Position numbers and translations under genes: made by a program
The notes under the pieces: generated by a model
What the model saw: the letters and a program-made list of their open reading frames with translations, nothing else
Told to the model about the DNA's origin: nothing
Databases searched by the model: none
Shown here: positions 1-8,815 of the stretch, piece by piece
Layout of the letters: the number at the start of each line of letters is the position of its first letter
Numbering within the stretch: position 1 is the first letter of the stretch
Origin: Brucella oryzae
GTDB taxonomy: Bacteria; Pseudomonadota; Alphaproteobacteria; Rhizobiales; Rhizobiaceae
Assembly (NCBI GenBank): GCA_012103035.1
Contig: JAAVLL010000001.1
Coordinates: 2,082,501-2,146,500, forward strand
Direction: 5' to 3'
DNA length: 64,000 nt

Positions 1-178
1 ATCGGCCACGCAGTGAAGATTTCCGGTGTCTGGTAATTATGCGCAAGGATGACGGCATTACGCTTTTCTTCAGCTCGAGAATGGCTGCGACGTCGTCTTC
101 GAAGCCCAGCCACTCCGCCTTGGGCAGCACCTTGGCCACGCGGTCATAGAGTTGCGAAACGGAAACATGATCGTTCAT
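1..178 (-). CDS. nadA: Quinolinate synthase A, N-terminal part (cut by window edge)
   Basis: NadA is the [4Fe-4S] enzyme that condenses iminoaspartate with dihydroxyacetone phosphate in de novo NAD synthesis. Only about the first 58 residues are in the window. The ATG at 178 follows a GGAGGT box (185-190). Translation begins MNDHVSVSQLYDRV and reaches the family segment NAVILAHNYQ once one A is restored near 64-67, then IFHCVAD once one C is restored near 14-16. Both breaks look like base-call deletions. nadQ lies upstream in the same direction, with two palindromic operators in between, so NAD-dependent repression is likely. Other nad genes probably follow outside the window (inference). Confidence 0.85.
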   Translation of the reverse strand, partial: MNDHVSVSQLYDRVAKVLPKAEWLGFEDDVAAILELKKSVMPSSLRIITRHRKSSLRGR

Positions 179-212
179 GGTTGGACCTCCAAGGTCACCT
201 ACGCATTGTCCC

Positions 213-248
213 GCGCAAAACCGCTTCGCACTTTTGCTGGAAATGCTT
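213..248 (+). repeat. Dispersed intergenic repeat, copy 1
   Basis: The segment starting GCAAAACCGCTTC and ending CTTTTGCTGGAAATGCT recurs in related form at 18030-18064 (+) and 27548-27582 (-). All three copies are intergenic. They resemble the short palindromic intergenic repeats common in Brucella-group genomes. Here the copy sits between the nadA ribosome-binding site and its operators, in the transcribed leader. Confidence 0.6.
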
Positions 249-260
249 GTCTACCCATTT

Positions 261-277
261 ATACTCAATATGAGTAT
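261..277. promoter_or_regulatory. NadQ/NrtR-type operator, copy 1
   Basis: ATACTCAATATGAGTAT is a 6-5-6 inverted repeat with perfect arms ATACTC/GAGTAT. It lies 83 bases upstream of the nadA start and 39 bases downstream of the nadQ stop. A second copy with identical arms lies at 295-311. Position next to a Nudix-type NAD regulator gene makes an NAD-responsive operator the best reading. Confidence 0.75.
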
Positions 278-294
278 TTAATGTTTATGAACTT

Positions 295-311
295 ATACTC
301 GATTCGAGTAT
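295..311. promoter_or_regulatory. NadQ/NrtR-type operator, copy 2
   Basis: ATACTCGATTCGAGTAT has the same ATACTC/GAGTAT arms as the copy at 261-277. Centre-to-centre spacing is 34 bp, a little over three helical turns, which would place two bound dimers on nearly the same face. This suggests cooperative repression of the nadA promoter. Confidence 0.75.
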
Positions 312-315
312 ATTG

Positions 316-1263
316 TCAATCGCGGGAGATTGGCAGCTTGGCTCCAGCCAGATGGCGCTCGGAAAGGGCGCGTTCCTCGACAATCGAGTAGCGGAAACGG
401 AACAGTTTTGCCGGGCGACCGCCGGTTTCGCTGTCGCTTTCGCCGGTTTCTTCGACGAGATCCTGCTGCTCGATCAGGCGGCGGAAATTCTGCTTGTGCA
501 GGCGCAGGCCCGCCAGCGCTTCGACAGTCCGTTGGAGTTGCAAAAGCGTAAAACTGTCCGGCATCAGCTCGAACACTACCGGGCGGTATTTGATCTTGGC
601 GCGCAGCCGCGCAATCGCCGTGGCAAGGATGCGGCGATGATCGGCAAACATGGAACGACCGTTCTCGTCTTCCTTCATCCCGGCTTCCGCCACCAGCCCG
701 GCCTCGTAAAGAAGCTCATAGCGCTGCAACACGAGGTCTTCGTTCCAGCGCCCGCCCCACTCGCCGTTTTCAAAGCCGAAAGTGAAGGCGATGCGCCGCA
801 TGCGCTGCGCGGTCAGTTCCGGCGTTTCGGCCCGATAGGCCCAGACAAGGAGCGCATTGTTGAGATGCTCCATGATGGCCGGTTCGCCCTGACGGTGATC
901 TTCCCATGGCAGATAATCATACCAGCCGCGCCAGCCCGCCTGCCCTGCCGCCGCATCGCTTTCGCGCACGAGGCCGAGATAGCTGATCGAGATGATGCGT
1001 TCGCCCTGCGCGTGACGGTCACGGTCGGCAAAGGTGTAAGCTGCTCCAGATAGCCGACCGGATGCGCGGTTTCCGACTGCACCCAGGCGCGCAGACCCGA
1101 TTGCAACGAACGGTGCTCGCTTTCGAATGGGCCGGATGGCGGGGCTTGCCTGCCGCACGGTCATGACGCGCGGCTGTTCGCTGGTCACGGCGGCCAGCAC
1201 GGCAATCAGTTCGGTATGGGCAATATCGTCGGTCACGGCAACTCCGGAAAATACTTCCGACAT
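316..1263 (-). CDS. nadQ: Nudix-like transcriptional regulator of NAD synthesis (NadQ/NrtR type)
   Basis: About 315 residues. The middle carries a degenerate Nudix helix (GGRWNEDLVLQRYELLYEAG), and the C-terminal third looks like the winged-helix part of Nudix-related regulators (LLQLQRTVEALAGLRLHKQN). Such proteins repress NAD genes and sense an NAD-related metabolite. The true sequence between about residues 45 and 75 is in another frame (LRAWVQSETAHPVGYLEQL), so two compensating break sites lie near 1128 and 1040. The gene is directly upstream of nadA in the same direction, and paired ATACTC/GAGTAT palindromes fill the gap. Nudix hydrolysis is probably lost because the box is degenerate (inference). 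Confidence 0.75.
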   Translation of the reverse strand: MSEVFSGVAVTDDIAHTELIAVLAAVTSEQPRVMTVRQASPAIRPIRKRAPFVAIGSARLGAVGNRASGRLSGAAYTFADRDRHAQGERIISISYLGLVRESDAAAGQAGWRGWYDYLPWEDHRQGEPAIMEHLNNALLVWAYRAETPELTAQRMRRIAFTFGFENGEWGGRWNEDLVLQRYELLYEAGLVAEAGMKEDENGRSMFADHRRILATAIARLRAKIKYRPVVFELMPDSFTLLQLQRTVEALAGLRLHKQNFRRLIEQQDLVEETGESDSETGGRPAKLFRFRYSIVEERALSERHLAGAKLPISRD

Positions 1264-1322
1264 TGAACGCGATTGACGAATAATTACAAGGCGCTACCGC
1301 CATACGGCACAGAATTTAAGGG

Positions 1323-2149
1323 TTAAGTTTTCGGTTTAGCGCCGAAAACATGCTCCGGCCCCGGGAATGTACGCGCCCGCACCTCCTCGGCATAGGCTTT
1401 CGCCGCATCGGACACTTGCGGCGCCAATTGAGCAAAGCGCTTCACAAAGCGCGGTGTGAAATCCTGAAACAGCCCCAGCATATCGTCGGAGACCAGTATC
1501 TGCCCGTCGCAGGCTGCCGAAGCCCCGATGCCGACCGTCGGAACGGAGAGCGATGCGGTGATCGCGCGCGCCAGCGGCTCCACCGTGCCTTCAATGACCA
1601 GCGCAAAGACACCGGCATCGGCGATAGCCTGCGCATCGCGGCGAATGCGGTCGGCCTCATCGTCATCGCGTCCGAGCGAGCGGAAGCCGCCAACCGTATT
1701 GACCTGTTGCGGCATCAGGCCGACATGACCGAACACCGGAATGCCCCGCCGAACCAGAAAATCGACCGTTTCGGCCATTTCCTCCCCGCCTTCGAGCTTG
1801 ACGCCGTCGCAGCCGGTTTCCTGCATCACGCGGGCGGCATTGCGGAACGCCTGTTCCTTCGATTCCTGATAGGAACCGAACGGCATATCGACGATGACAC
1901 AAGCCGTCTCCGCTCCGCGCATCACCGCCTGTCCATGGGCGATCATCATGTCGAGCGTCACGGCAAGGGTGGAATCCATGCCGTAAAGCACCATGCCGAG
2001 CGAATCCCCACCAAAAGCAGGTCGCAATGCGGATCGAGCAGACGCGCAATCGGTGTCGTATAGGCGGTGAGGCTGACAATCGGGCGTTCACCCTTCAGGG
2101 CCGAGATAGCCTTGGGCGTCAGTCGCTTCTGTTTGACGGGCGCGCTCAT
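1323..2149 (-). CDS. panB: 3-methyl-2-oxobutanoate hydroxymethyltransferase
   Basis: PanB makes ketopantoate from alpha-ketoisovalerate and 5,10-methylene-tetrahydrofolate, the first committed step of pantothenate synthesis. The start is the ATG at 2149 ([18 protein letters not shown]), one base from the panC stop. Family segments [34 protein letters not shown] and GHVGLMPQ are present. The reading frame breaks near 2008, where a run of four G should be five; restoring it joins LLLVG to DSLGMV and gives about 275 residues, the normal length. It forms an operon with panC. Confidence 0.93.
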
Positions 2150-2150
2150 C

Positions 2151-3020
2151 TCACGCCGCCTGTTCCTGCGCGACATGCGCAATCACGCGATTATCGAGGA
2201 GCCGCGTCGTGCCAAGCCGTACGAACAGCGCAATCAGCACCGGGTGCCCCTGCACCGCCGCCAGGCGCTCCAGCGTTTCGGGGTCACGCAGCGCCACAAC
2301 TTCCGGCATCGCCAGCGGCTCTGTGGCAATAAAGGCGCGAATTGCCGCTTCCAGCGCATCGGGATCGTCCAGACCGGACCGATAAAGCCGCTCGGCCTCA
2401 TCAAGCGCCTTCGGCACGATGATGGCAGCGGCGCGCTGTTCGGGCGTCAGATAGACGTTGCGCGACGAACAGGCGAGCCCGTCATTCTCCCGCACCGTCT
2501 CAACACCGACCACGCGTACGGGTATCGCCATATCCTCCACCATGCGGCGGATGATCACGAGCTGTTGAAAGTCCTTTTCGCCGAAATAAGCGGTATCAGG
2601 CCCAACGATATTGAAAAGCTTGCTGACCACCGTTGCGACACCGGCGAAGTGGCCGGGACGCGCCTCACCTTCCATCTGGTTGCCAAGGGCTGGCACATCC
2701 ACCACGGTCTGCATTGGGCGCGGATACATCTCGCTGACGGCTGGTGCGAAGAGGTAATCGACCTCTGCCCCGCGCAATAGAGCCGCATCGCGTTCCAGAT
2801 CGCGCGGATATTTGTCGAGGTCTTCATTCGCGCCAAATTGCAGCGGATTGACGAAGATCGACACGACAGTCACGTCATTGTCGGCGCGCGACCGGTGAAC
2901 AAGTTCCAGATGGCCTTTGTGAAGATAGCCCATTGTCGGCACGAAGCCGATGCGCTTGCCCGCACGACGCGCAGGCGCCAGCACCTGCCGCAACTCCTCG
3001 ATGGTGCGGATAATCTGCAT
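2151..3020 (-). CDS. panC: Pantothenate synthetase
   Basis: PanC ligates pantoate and beta-alanine using ATP, through a pantoyl-adenylate. The 289-residue frame is complete and intact. It carries the nucleotide-binding [14 protein letters not shown] motif near residue 28, the pantoate-binding [13 protein letters not shown] segment, [10 protein letters not shown], and the KMSKS-equivalent SSRNVYL. The ATG at 3020 is preceded by a GAGGACC-type ribosome site. It is the first gene of the panC-panB operon and, at 870 bases, the longest gene here without a frame break. Confidence 0.96.
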   Translation of the reverse strand: MQIIRTIEELRQVLAPARRAGKRIGFVPTMGYLHKGHLELVHRSRADNDVTVVSIFVNPLQFGANEDLDKYPRDLERDAALLRGAEVDYLFAPAVSEMYPRPMQTVVDVPALGNQMEGEARPGHFAGVATVVSKLFNIVGPDTAYFGEKDFQQLVIIRRMVEDMAIPVRVVGVETVRENDGLACSSRNVYLTPEQRAAAIIVPKALDEAERLYRSGLDDPDALEAAIRAFIATEPLAMPEVVALRDPETLERLAAVQGHPVLIALFVRLGTTRLLDNRVIAHVAQEQAA

Positions 3021-3103
3021 GAGGTCCTCCTCGCGGCCCGAACTTTCTGGCCGCGAGTCCTACAGCGTCAGCTTAAATAAGACAACTGCAGAGGCAAAGC
3101 GTT

Positions 3104-4319
3104 CTACTGCGTCGGGATCGTGACTGCGCCAACCGTATTGCCGACAGCACGGCCGAAACGATCAATCTGCTCGTCATAGGTTTTGCGCGTGTTCGGATCG
3201 AACACGGCAATCGGCGCTGTTACCACCAGCGAAGCCGCCGTACCGACACCTTGGGCCGTACCGATCGCGACTGCACCCAGACGATCACCGAGACCGACCT
3301 GCGAATCCGTGATGGTCTGGCCTGCAACAAGGCGCTGACCGATCAGCTGTACGACCTCTGGACTGGAGGCGAATTTGCCATGGTTGAGCCTATCGCCCGA
3401 CTTGAGCTTGGTGAGATCGATGACACTAATGCCTGCTTTTTCAAGCTCGGAGCGATACGGCTCGATTGACGGATCGATCTGGCCGAGACGGTCGATATTG
3501 CCGGAAATACGCCGTGACAATGCAAGTGCCTTGTCATCTCGCGACGTGAACAATGTGAAGCGCGGATGCTGCTTGCCCATCGCCAGAAACTGTTTCGAGA
3601 ACACATCGACGTCGAGATCGGGCGATGCGAGAATGACGTCTGTTATCTTGGCATTCACGCGACCGTCGCGGATAGCCATCTGCCGCAGAGCCTCGACCGT
3701 CAGCCAGCTGCCCATTGAGTGGGCCATGACCGTGATATCCTTGACTTCGGGTTCGCGAACGATGGCGCGCAATATCTGTTCCAGCGCGTCGCGGGAATAG
3801 TTGGTGCTTTCCTTATCGTAATTATAGTCGAACACGCTGGCACGCGACGGCCAGGTGAAGATCACCGGCGCAACATCGGCTCCAGAATCGTGCACGATCT
3901 GGGCAAAGCGATAGACGGAATCCTCGAACGTATTGTTGAAGCCGTGCACGAAGACCATCACGCGGCGACTCTTGGTCAGATGCGGGCGAACCCAGCCTGC
4001 CATTTCCACATCTGTCTTGAGCGGCGTCACGCTGACGGTGGTGAAATCCTTCTGCGGATTGGGTGGCAGCTTCTTGGGCCACTGTACTTCACCCGCCTTG
4101 CGGTTTTTCCGGCGGAATGGACACAACAATCTCGTTGAGCGACACGAGCTTGTCACGCTCGCCGGAGAAAAGAATGCCCGGTTTGTCGGATGGACGGCGC
4201 GTGGTCGCCACGACAAGATCGACCTTGGTGGTACCGGGAGAAGCGGCATCGCCAACGGGTACAAGCACACCTTCAGGCCGGCTGGCGCAACCGGCAAGCA
4301 GAGACATCAGAACAAGCAA
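3104..4319 (-). CDS. Lipoprotein with alpha/beta hydrolase (DUF900) domain
   Basis: A putative lipid-anchored esterase of unknown substrate. The hydrolase core shows VMVFVHGFNNTFEDSV (oxyanion region), the nucleophile elbow MAHSMGSW, and a late acidic/histidine region. The N-terminus in the correct frame reads MSLLAGCASRPEGVLV, with lipobox LAGC; upstream codons in another frame (RRIFLGLPLR) complete a convincing lipoprotein signal, so one base is missing near 4320-4335 and the true start is slightly upstream. A further break near 4091 joins PPEKPQGG to EVQWPKK. This DUF900 layout is common in alphaproteobacteria. The start is uncertain; the hydrolase assignment is firm. Confidence 0.8.
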
Positions 4320-4684
4320 CGCAGGGGCAGTCCGAGAAAAATGCGCCGCAAAACCAAACTCCCTAAACGCTACGCCAGCAGGTCTCTTATACCAGAGCGC
4401 TGCGATACTGACGCATCACGCCCTGAAAATGCTCAATCGCCGCACAAGCTCAACCAAAACTCGATGGGTCAAACTCATCTAGTTTTGGTATTACACCGAA
4501 ATTTGAGGGTTAATATATTCTTTACGTGAAAGGTTCTGCCAAGCCCCAATTATCCACCGTTGTCGGAACGCAAGACGATTGCGGCTTATTGGTTACACAC
4601 TGTTCAACAGGTGATACTTTCCTCGCGGGCTGCCCCGACCGATATAACCGCCAACAGCAACTCCGTATCTGAAGGAGGCACATT
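4320..4684. other. Divergent intergenic region without a gene
   Basis: This stretch separates the lipoprotein hydrolase (leftward) from the VOC dioxygenase (rightward). No coding frame or stable hairpin with a T-tract was seen. An AT-rich segment near 4505-4525 (GGGTTAATATATTC) is the most promoter-like part. AAGGAGGCA just before 4685 is the ribosome site of the next gene. Confidence 0.5.
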
Positions 4685-5634
4685 ATGGCATCGGAACTGA
4701 CAGGGCTGCATCATTTGACAGCCATCACCGCCGACGCGCCCGGCAACCGGCGCTTCTACACCGACACGCTCGGACTTCGGCTCGTCAAGAAAACCGTCAA
4801 TCAGGACGACACCAGCGCCTACCATCTGTTTTACGCAGACGGGCTGGCTTCGCCCGGCACGGACGTTACCTTTTGACTGGCCGGTACAGCGCGAACAGCG
4901 CGGCACCAATAGCGTTATCCGTACCGGCTTGCGTGTGAACGGTGTGGAAAACCTAGAATGGTGGCGAAAGCACCTGAACGATAAAGGCGTCCAGACCGGC
5001 GATATTTTCGAAGTTGCAGGACGGGCCGTTCTCGACTTCGAGGACCCGGAGGGGCAGCGTCTGCGTCTGACCGATGACGGTGGCGCGGGGAAGCACACAG
5101 TTGGGACCGGAGTCCTGTGCCTGCAGAAAAACAGATCAGGGGCCTCGGACCGATTACGCTCAGTGTTCCCGAACTGGCGCCCACCCAGATCATTCTGGAA
5201 AAGGTCATGAACATACGCCAGACCGGCGATTACGTTTCGCCTGACGGTGAAGGTCATGTCCATGTCTTCTCCATGGGTCCGGGCGAGCTGCAGCCGAACT
5301 GCATGTCGCGGTACAGCCGAACCTCCCCACTGCATGGCAGGGTGCGGGCGCTGTGCACCATGTGGCATTCCGCACGCCGGATCAGGAAGGCATGCAGGAA
5401 TGGGTCGACCGCCTGCGGTCTGTGCGTATGCCGTCAAGCGGCGAAGTCGAACGCTACTATTTCCGCTCGCTCTACTTCCGCGAGCCGAACGGCATCCTGT
5501 TCGAGATCGCGACCGATGGTCCCGGCTTTGCAGTCGACGAGCCGCTTGAAAGCCTTGGCGAAAGCCTGTCGCTTCCGCCTTTCCTCGAAGGAAAGCGCGA
5601 AGCGATCGAGCGAAACCTGAAACCGCTTGATTAA
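4685..5634 (+). CDS. VOC-family ring-cleaving dioxygenase (MhqO-like)
   Basis: About 317 residues with two vicinal-oxygen-chelate modules. The start [16 protein letters not shown] has an AAGGAGG site. The second module has [10 protein letters not shown] and the C-terminal [18 protein letters not shown]; histidines and glutamate in these segments are the likely metal ligands. At least three bases are missing (near 4872, where TTTT should be longer, and near 5118 and 5300). MhqO-type enzymes are linked to removal of quinones and catechols; substrate is not known here. It converges on a second VOC gene (5673-7225) across a shared terminator. Confidence 0.82.
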
Positions 5635-5640
5635 TATAGT

Positions 5641-5670
5641 AAAGGGCTGCGGAACTCTCCGCAGCCCTTT
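5641..5670. terminator. Bidirectional terminator between two VOC genes
   Basis: A 13-bp perfect stem (AAAGGGCTGCGGA, loop ACTC, TCCGCAGCCCTTT) lies between the convergent stops at 5634 and 5673. The A and T ends of the stem give a U-rich tail on both strands. Confidence 0.9.
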
Positions 5671-5672
5671 AC

Positions 5673-7225
5673 TTATATCTTGTCTCGAAGCCAGTCGCTT
5701 ACGATGCGGATATCTTCATCTATGAGCGCATGCCCGGCCTCGACCTTACTGATCGTAAGATCGGCCCCGTCTTCTCTCAGGGCTTTTCCAGTGTTCCGTT
5801 CCCATCTCCAAAAGGATCGGAAGCGCCGTTCATCAAAAGCACTGAAGCATCCGACAAATCCGCGCCATCGGGCTGCTCCTCCAGAACCTCCTGACCACGC
5901 AGAAGAACCGCCGTGCGAACCACATGCGGATGCAGGCGCATGAAAGCCGCCAGCAGATTTGCGCCGTTGGAGTTCCCGATAAAGGCCGTCCGGTTCAGAT
6001 CGATGCCATAAGCAACGGCGGCACCTTCAACGAAAGCCTCGAATGCCTGCGCTTCAAACTGAATATCGGCCTGATCGAACTTTTTCAGGTCGAAGCGACG
6101 GAACCAGCGCTGGATACCCTCTTCCGTACTGCGTCCACGTACCCCCAGCAGGATTGCGCGTGGCGCAACCTTGCGGGCGAAAGGCATCAGGTCATTTTCG
6201 TTCCCGCCAGTACCGTGCAAGAGCACTAGCGTACTGCCATCCGGGTCTTCCGGCTGGTGTATCCGATGAACGAAAGGCAGGTCGCGATAGATGACGCGCT
6301 CTTCGCCCGGCAGGGCAAATTGCGGCATCCGTGCCCGGATGGCATCGGCCTTTTCTTCATTGCCCGGCGGCACGAACAGGAACTGGCCCAGTTTCTCGAC
6401 CGGCTCGTCTATTGCGAAGCCCGGCGCATCGGTTGCAAATTCGAACAGCGTTCCACCCGGCTCGCGAACATAGAGCGACGTGAAATATTTGCGGTCGTGC
6501 ACATTGACGGCACTAGAGTTGAGCTTCGACAGTTCCTTCTCCGCCTTTTCCACTTCACCAGTATCGGCGGCACGAAAAGCGACATGATCGGCAATGCCCG
6601 TGCCAGGAATACCCGGCCAGAAGCCGCCCGCATCACGCACATCAATGGCATCGCCGGAATCTGACAGAAGACGATCTATCGTGCCCTCTTTCGCCGAAGG
6701 CCTGAAACCAAAATGGCGTTCGATGAAACCAGCCGTCTGTTCCGGCGCTTCGGACAGAATGGTCGTGGCACGCAAACGCCTGACGGCGAAAGCTGCCGGA
6801 ATACCTTCGCTTTCCCACGCATCGTTAGCGGCAAGATCGCAACCGACAAGCTTGACGATCACACCATCGGGATCGCGCAGGCGCAGAACAGGCTCGCCAA
6901 ACTCCTGAACCGGTCCTTCGGATGGCACATGATAGCGCAAGGCGCGCTCCAACCAGAAACCGATGGCAGTGCGATCAATGGCAAGTGCGATTTCGCTAAC
7001 CTGACCATGGCCGACACGGCCCCTGGCACCATCTTCCCACACCAGGAACGTAATTAACGATCCGGGCGTACCCGAACGGTCGCCATAGAACAGATGGAGC
7101 TGCTCGGCATCTTCAAACCCGCCCGTCTGCTTGACGATACGCAATCCCAGAAAACCGGCATAGAAATCGACATTCGCCTGCACTTTTCGGGTGATGAGGG
7201 TAATGTGGTGGATGCCGCTTGTCAT
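5673..7225 (-). CDS. VOC dioxygenase fused to serine hydrolase (MhqO-MhqD-like fusion)
   Basis: About 518 residues. Residues 1-310 hold two VOC modules (GIHHITLITRKVQANVDFYA, ADHVAFRAAD, GGTLFEFATDAPGFAIDE). Residues 325-518 form a phospholipase/carboxylesterase-type hydrolase with LVLLHGTGGNENDLMPFA, nucleophile GNSNGANL, acidic DPFGD and catalytic histidine EAGHALIDED. The last 35 residues are reached only after one A is restored near 5787 (LEKALREDG); without it the frame stops early and loses the triad histidine. In Bacillus, MhqO-like and MhqD-like enzymes act together against quinones as separate proteins. The fusion supports a ring-opening then hydrolysis sequence (inference). Confidence 0.85.
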
Positions 7226-7361
7226 GGACGCTGTCTCCCCGATTCAGAACTTGAGTCAAAATAGAGTAGATATCGCAGCTTGCCTATGGGGCTGTGCGGT
7301 TACGCATTGTCAATGCATGGAGACGAAAGCGAAGCAGGATTGCAGTGAGCTTAAAAGAAAA

Positions 7362-7463
7362 AGGCCGCGCGGGAGGAGGATGCGCGGCCTGATCTTGAAT
7401 ACGGCTTGGGAGGAGGAGTGCCGTATTCCTTATCGAGTTCTGGGAGGAGGAGTGAACTCGATA
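7362..7463 (-). ncRNA. Three tandem CCUCCUCCC-loop sRNA hairpins (cuckoo/CcsR type)
   Basis: Read on the minus strand, three hairpins follow one another: 7463-7431 (10-bp stem TATCGAGTTC), 7427-7398 (8-bp stem) and 7390-7362 (9-bp GC-rich stem). Each loop presents CCUCCUCCC, complementary to a Shine-Dalgarno-like sequence. Stem sequences differ completely while the loop is conserved, a sign of selection on the loop. The last hairpin is followed by TTTTTCTTTT and can act as terminator. This matches the alphaproteobacterial cuckoo (CcsR) sRNA family, in Rhodobacter induced by oxidative and heat stress through RpoH. No DUF1127 gene, a frequent partner, is adjacent. Confidence 0.85.
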
Positions 7464-7567
7464 AAGAGACGTTTACCCGCTCCCCTTTTCTGCAGCAACG
7501 GTCATTAATGCATATCAGTTATGCAAAGACGTTGACGCTCAAGAAAAAGGCAGATTCACGCATACAG

Positions 7568-7592
7568 AAAACGCCCGAAAACCGGGCGTTTT
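7568..7592. terminator. Terminator after lrgB
   Basis: A 10-bp stem (AAAACGCCCG, loop AAAAC, CGGGCGTTTT) overlaps the lrgB stop codon at 7591-7593. The A-rich left arm supplies a U tract on the minus strand, so it ends the cidA-lrgB transcript and insulates the sRNA cluster downstream. Confidence 0.85.
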
Positions 7593-8313
7593 AAAGAATC
7601 ACCTGTAAAATTAACCCCTTACAAAAGTGGGCAATCAAAGGTGCGGCAAGCACGTTCACCAGACCGACAAGCACCATGACCAGCCCGGCAATCGAACCTT
7701 CCTCACTGCCGATCTGGTGAGCTTTGGCCACACCAGCTCCGTGTGCGCCCATGCCGAAAAGGGCTCCGCGTGCCAGTGCGGAGCGTATCGGCAGCCAATT
7801 GAGCATGACTTCACCGAGAGCTGCACCGAACACACCAGTTAGTACCACGAAGATCGCTGTCAGGTCAGGCGTACCACCAATGTCGCCCGAGACAGTCATG
7901 GCAAAAGGTGTGCTCATCGAACGCGGCATGAGGCTGAGGCTGATTGCCTCGTTGAGGCCCAGCAGATGCGCCAAACCCCACGCAGACGCCATAGCCGAAG
8001 AACTTCCGACGACCACGCCCGCCAGAAGCACCGGCCAATAGCGGAGGATCGTTGCGCGCTGCTGATAAATCGGGATCGCGAAGGCAACCGTTGCTGGTCC
8101 AAGCAGCGCTACCAGCCAATGGGTTGCGCTGAAATAGCCGCGATAGTTCTGATTGAGCCCAATGACCAGCGCCATCAGCAACAATGGCGTAACGGCGAGC
8201 GGCGTCAACCACCACATGGGAAAGCGGCGGTAGACGCGCTTGGCAGCAAGATAAAGCAGGATCGTTGCGGCAGACCAGAAAAGTGTCGCTATAAACGGGT
8301 TACTTAGCAACAT
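7591..8313 (-). CDS. lrgB: LrgB/CidB-family membrane protein
   Basis: About 240 residues and strongly hydrophobic, with some eight membrane segments. It contains the family signatures WLVALLGPATVAFAIPIY, GVVVGSSSAMA, SLMPRSMSTPFAM and GAHGAGVAKA. The LrgAB/CidAB pair is holin-like and influences murein hydrolase activity, lysis or export of small organic acids. I chose the ATG at 8313 (MLLSNPFIATLFW), which overlaps the end of cidA; the frame is open further upstream. The pair is translationally coupled and shares a terminator at 7568-7592. Confidence 0.9.
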   Translation of the reverse strand: MLLSNPFIATLFWSAATILLYLAAKRVYRRFPMWWLTPLAVTPLLLMALVIGLNQNYRGYFSATHWLVALLGPATVAFAIPIYQQRATILRYWPVLLAGVVVGSSSAMASAWGLAHLLGLNEAISLSLMPRSMSTPFAMTVSGDIGGTPDLTAIFVVLTGVFGAALGEVMLNWLPIRSALARGALFGMGAHGAGVAKAHQIGSEEGSIAGLVMVLVGLVNVLAAPLIAHFCKGLILQVIL

Positions 8314-8706
8314 AACGCAAACTCCAACGGTAGCAGAGATCAACCGTCAATGCGGTGACACTCATGACCGTCAACGTACCCAGCAAGATCACAGCCATGA
8401 TTTTCAGGCCAAGCAAACCGATCAGTTCTTGATGTTCGAGAACGGCAAGCACTGCGGAACGAAGAAAAGCAGCATTTCAGCCAGAAACCATTCGGCACCG
8501 CGCTTCATGCTGAACAGGCTGATACGGCCACTCAGAAGCAGGGCCAGCACCAGCGCCATGCCGACAATGCCGCCGGGAAGAGGCAGACCGACGAGACGGA
8601 CGAAAAGCTCACCCGCCAGCCAAAAGCCAACCAGCGTCGCAATCTGCATCAGACGGCTGTGATGCAGTGCGTAACGAAACCGGATTAAAAGGCTGTGGGC
8701 GTTCAT
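8300..8706 (-). CDS. cidA: LrgA/CidA-family holin-like protein
   Basis: About 136 residues, four predicted membrane helices, with WLAGELFVRLVGLPLPGGIVGM and the MKRGAEWFLAEMLLFFVPA region typical of CidA/LrgA. The ATG at 8706 has GGAAAAG as ribosome site. One G is missing near 8455 (CCG-CAG should read CCG-GCA-GTG); restoring it carries the frame through VLEHQELIGLLGLKIM to the stop at 8300, which overlaps the lrgB start. It is divergent from a LysR regulator, the usual arrangement for cidR-cidAB. Confidence 0.86.
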
Positions 8707-8772
8707 GTGCTTTTCCAATGGGGACTAATGTATTTTCATCGGTGAATATAGGCCCTCGTACGCTATTCTAGA

Positions 8773-8789
8773 AATGAATTGATTTCATT
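8773..8789. promoter_or_regulatory. Candidate LysR operator between cidA and LysR gene
   Basis: AATGAATTGATTTCATT is a perfect 6-5-6 inverted repeat placed 26 bases before the LysR start and 66 bases before cidA. Divergent LysR promoters usually carry such a dyad. The call rests on symmetry and position only. Confidence 0.5.
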
Positions 8790-8815
8790 GCAGCTATTCC
8801 GTAATAGAATGGCTC

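Noticed and set aside
313..3080. Several long plus-strand frames opposite nadQ, panB and panC
   Set aside because: All are mirror frames of recognised genes, with no ribosome sites or family motifs of their own.
7362..7463. Reading the three hairpins as a CRISPR-like array or as simple terminators
   Set aside because: Stems differ, units are about 30 bases with no spacers, and the conserved part is the loop; only the last hairpin has a U tract.
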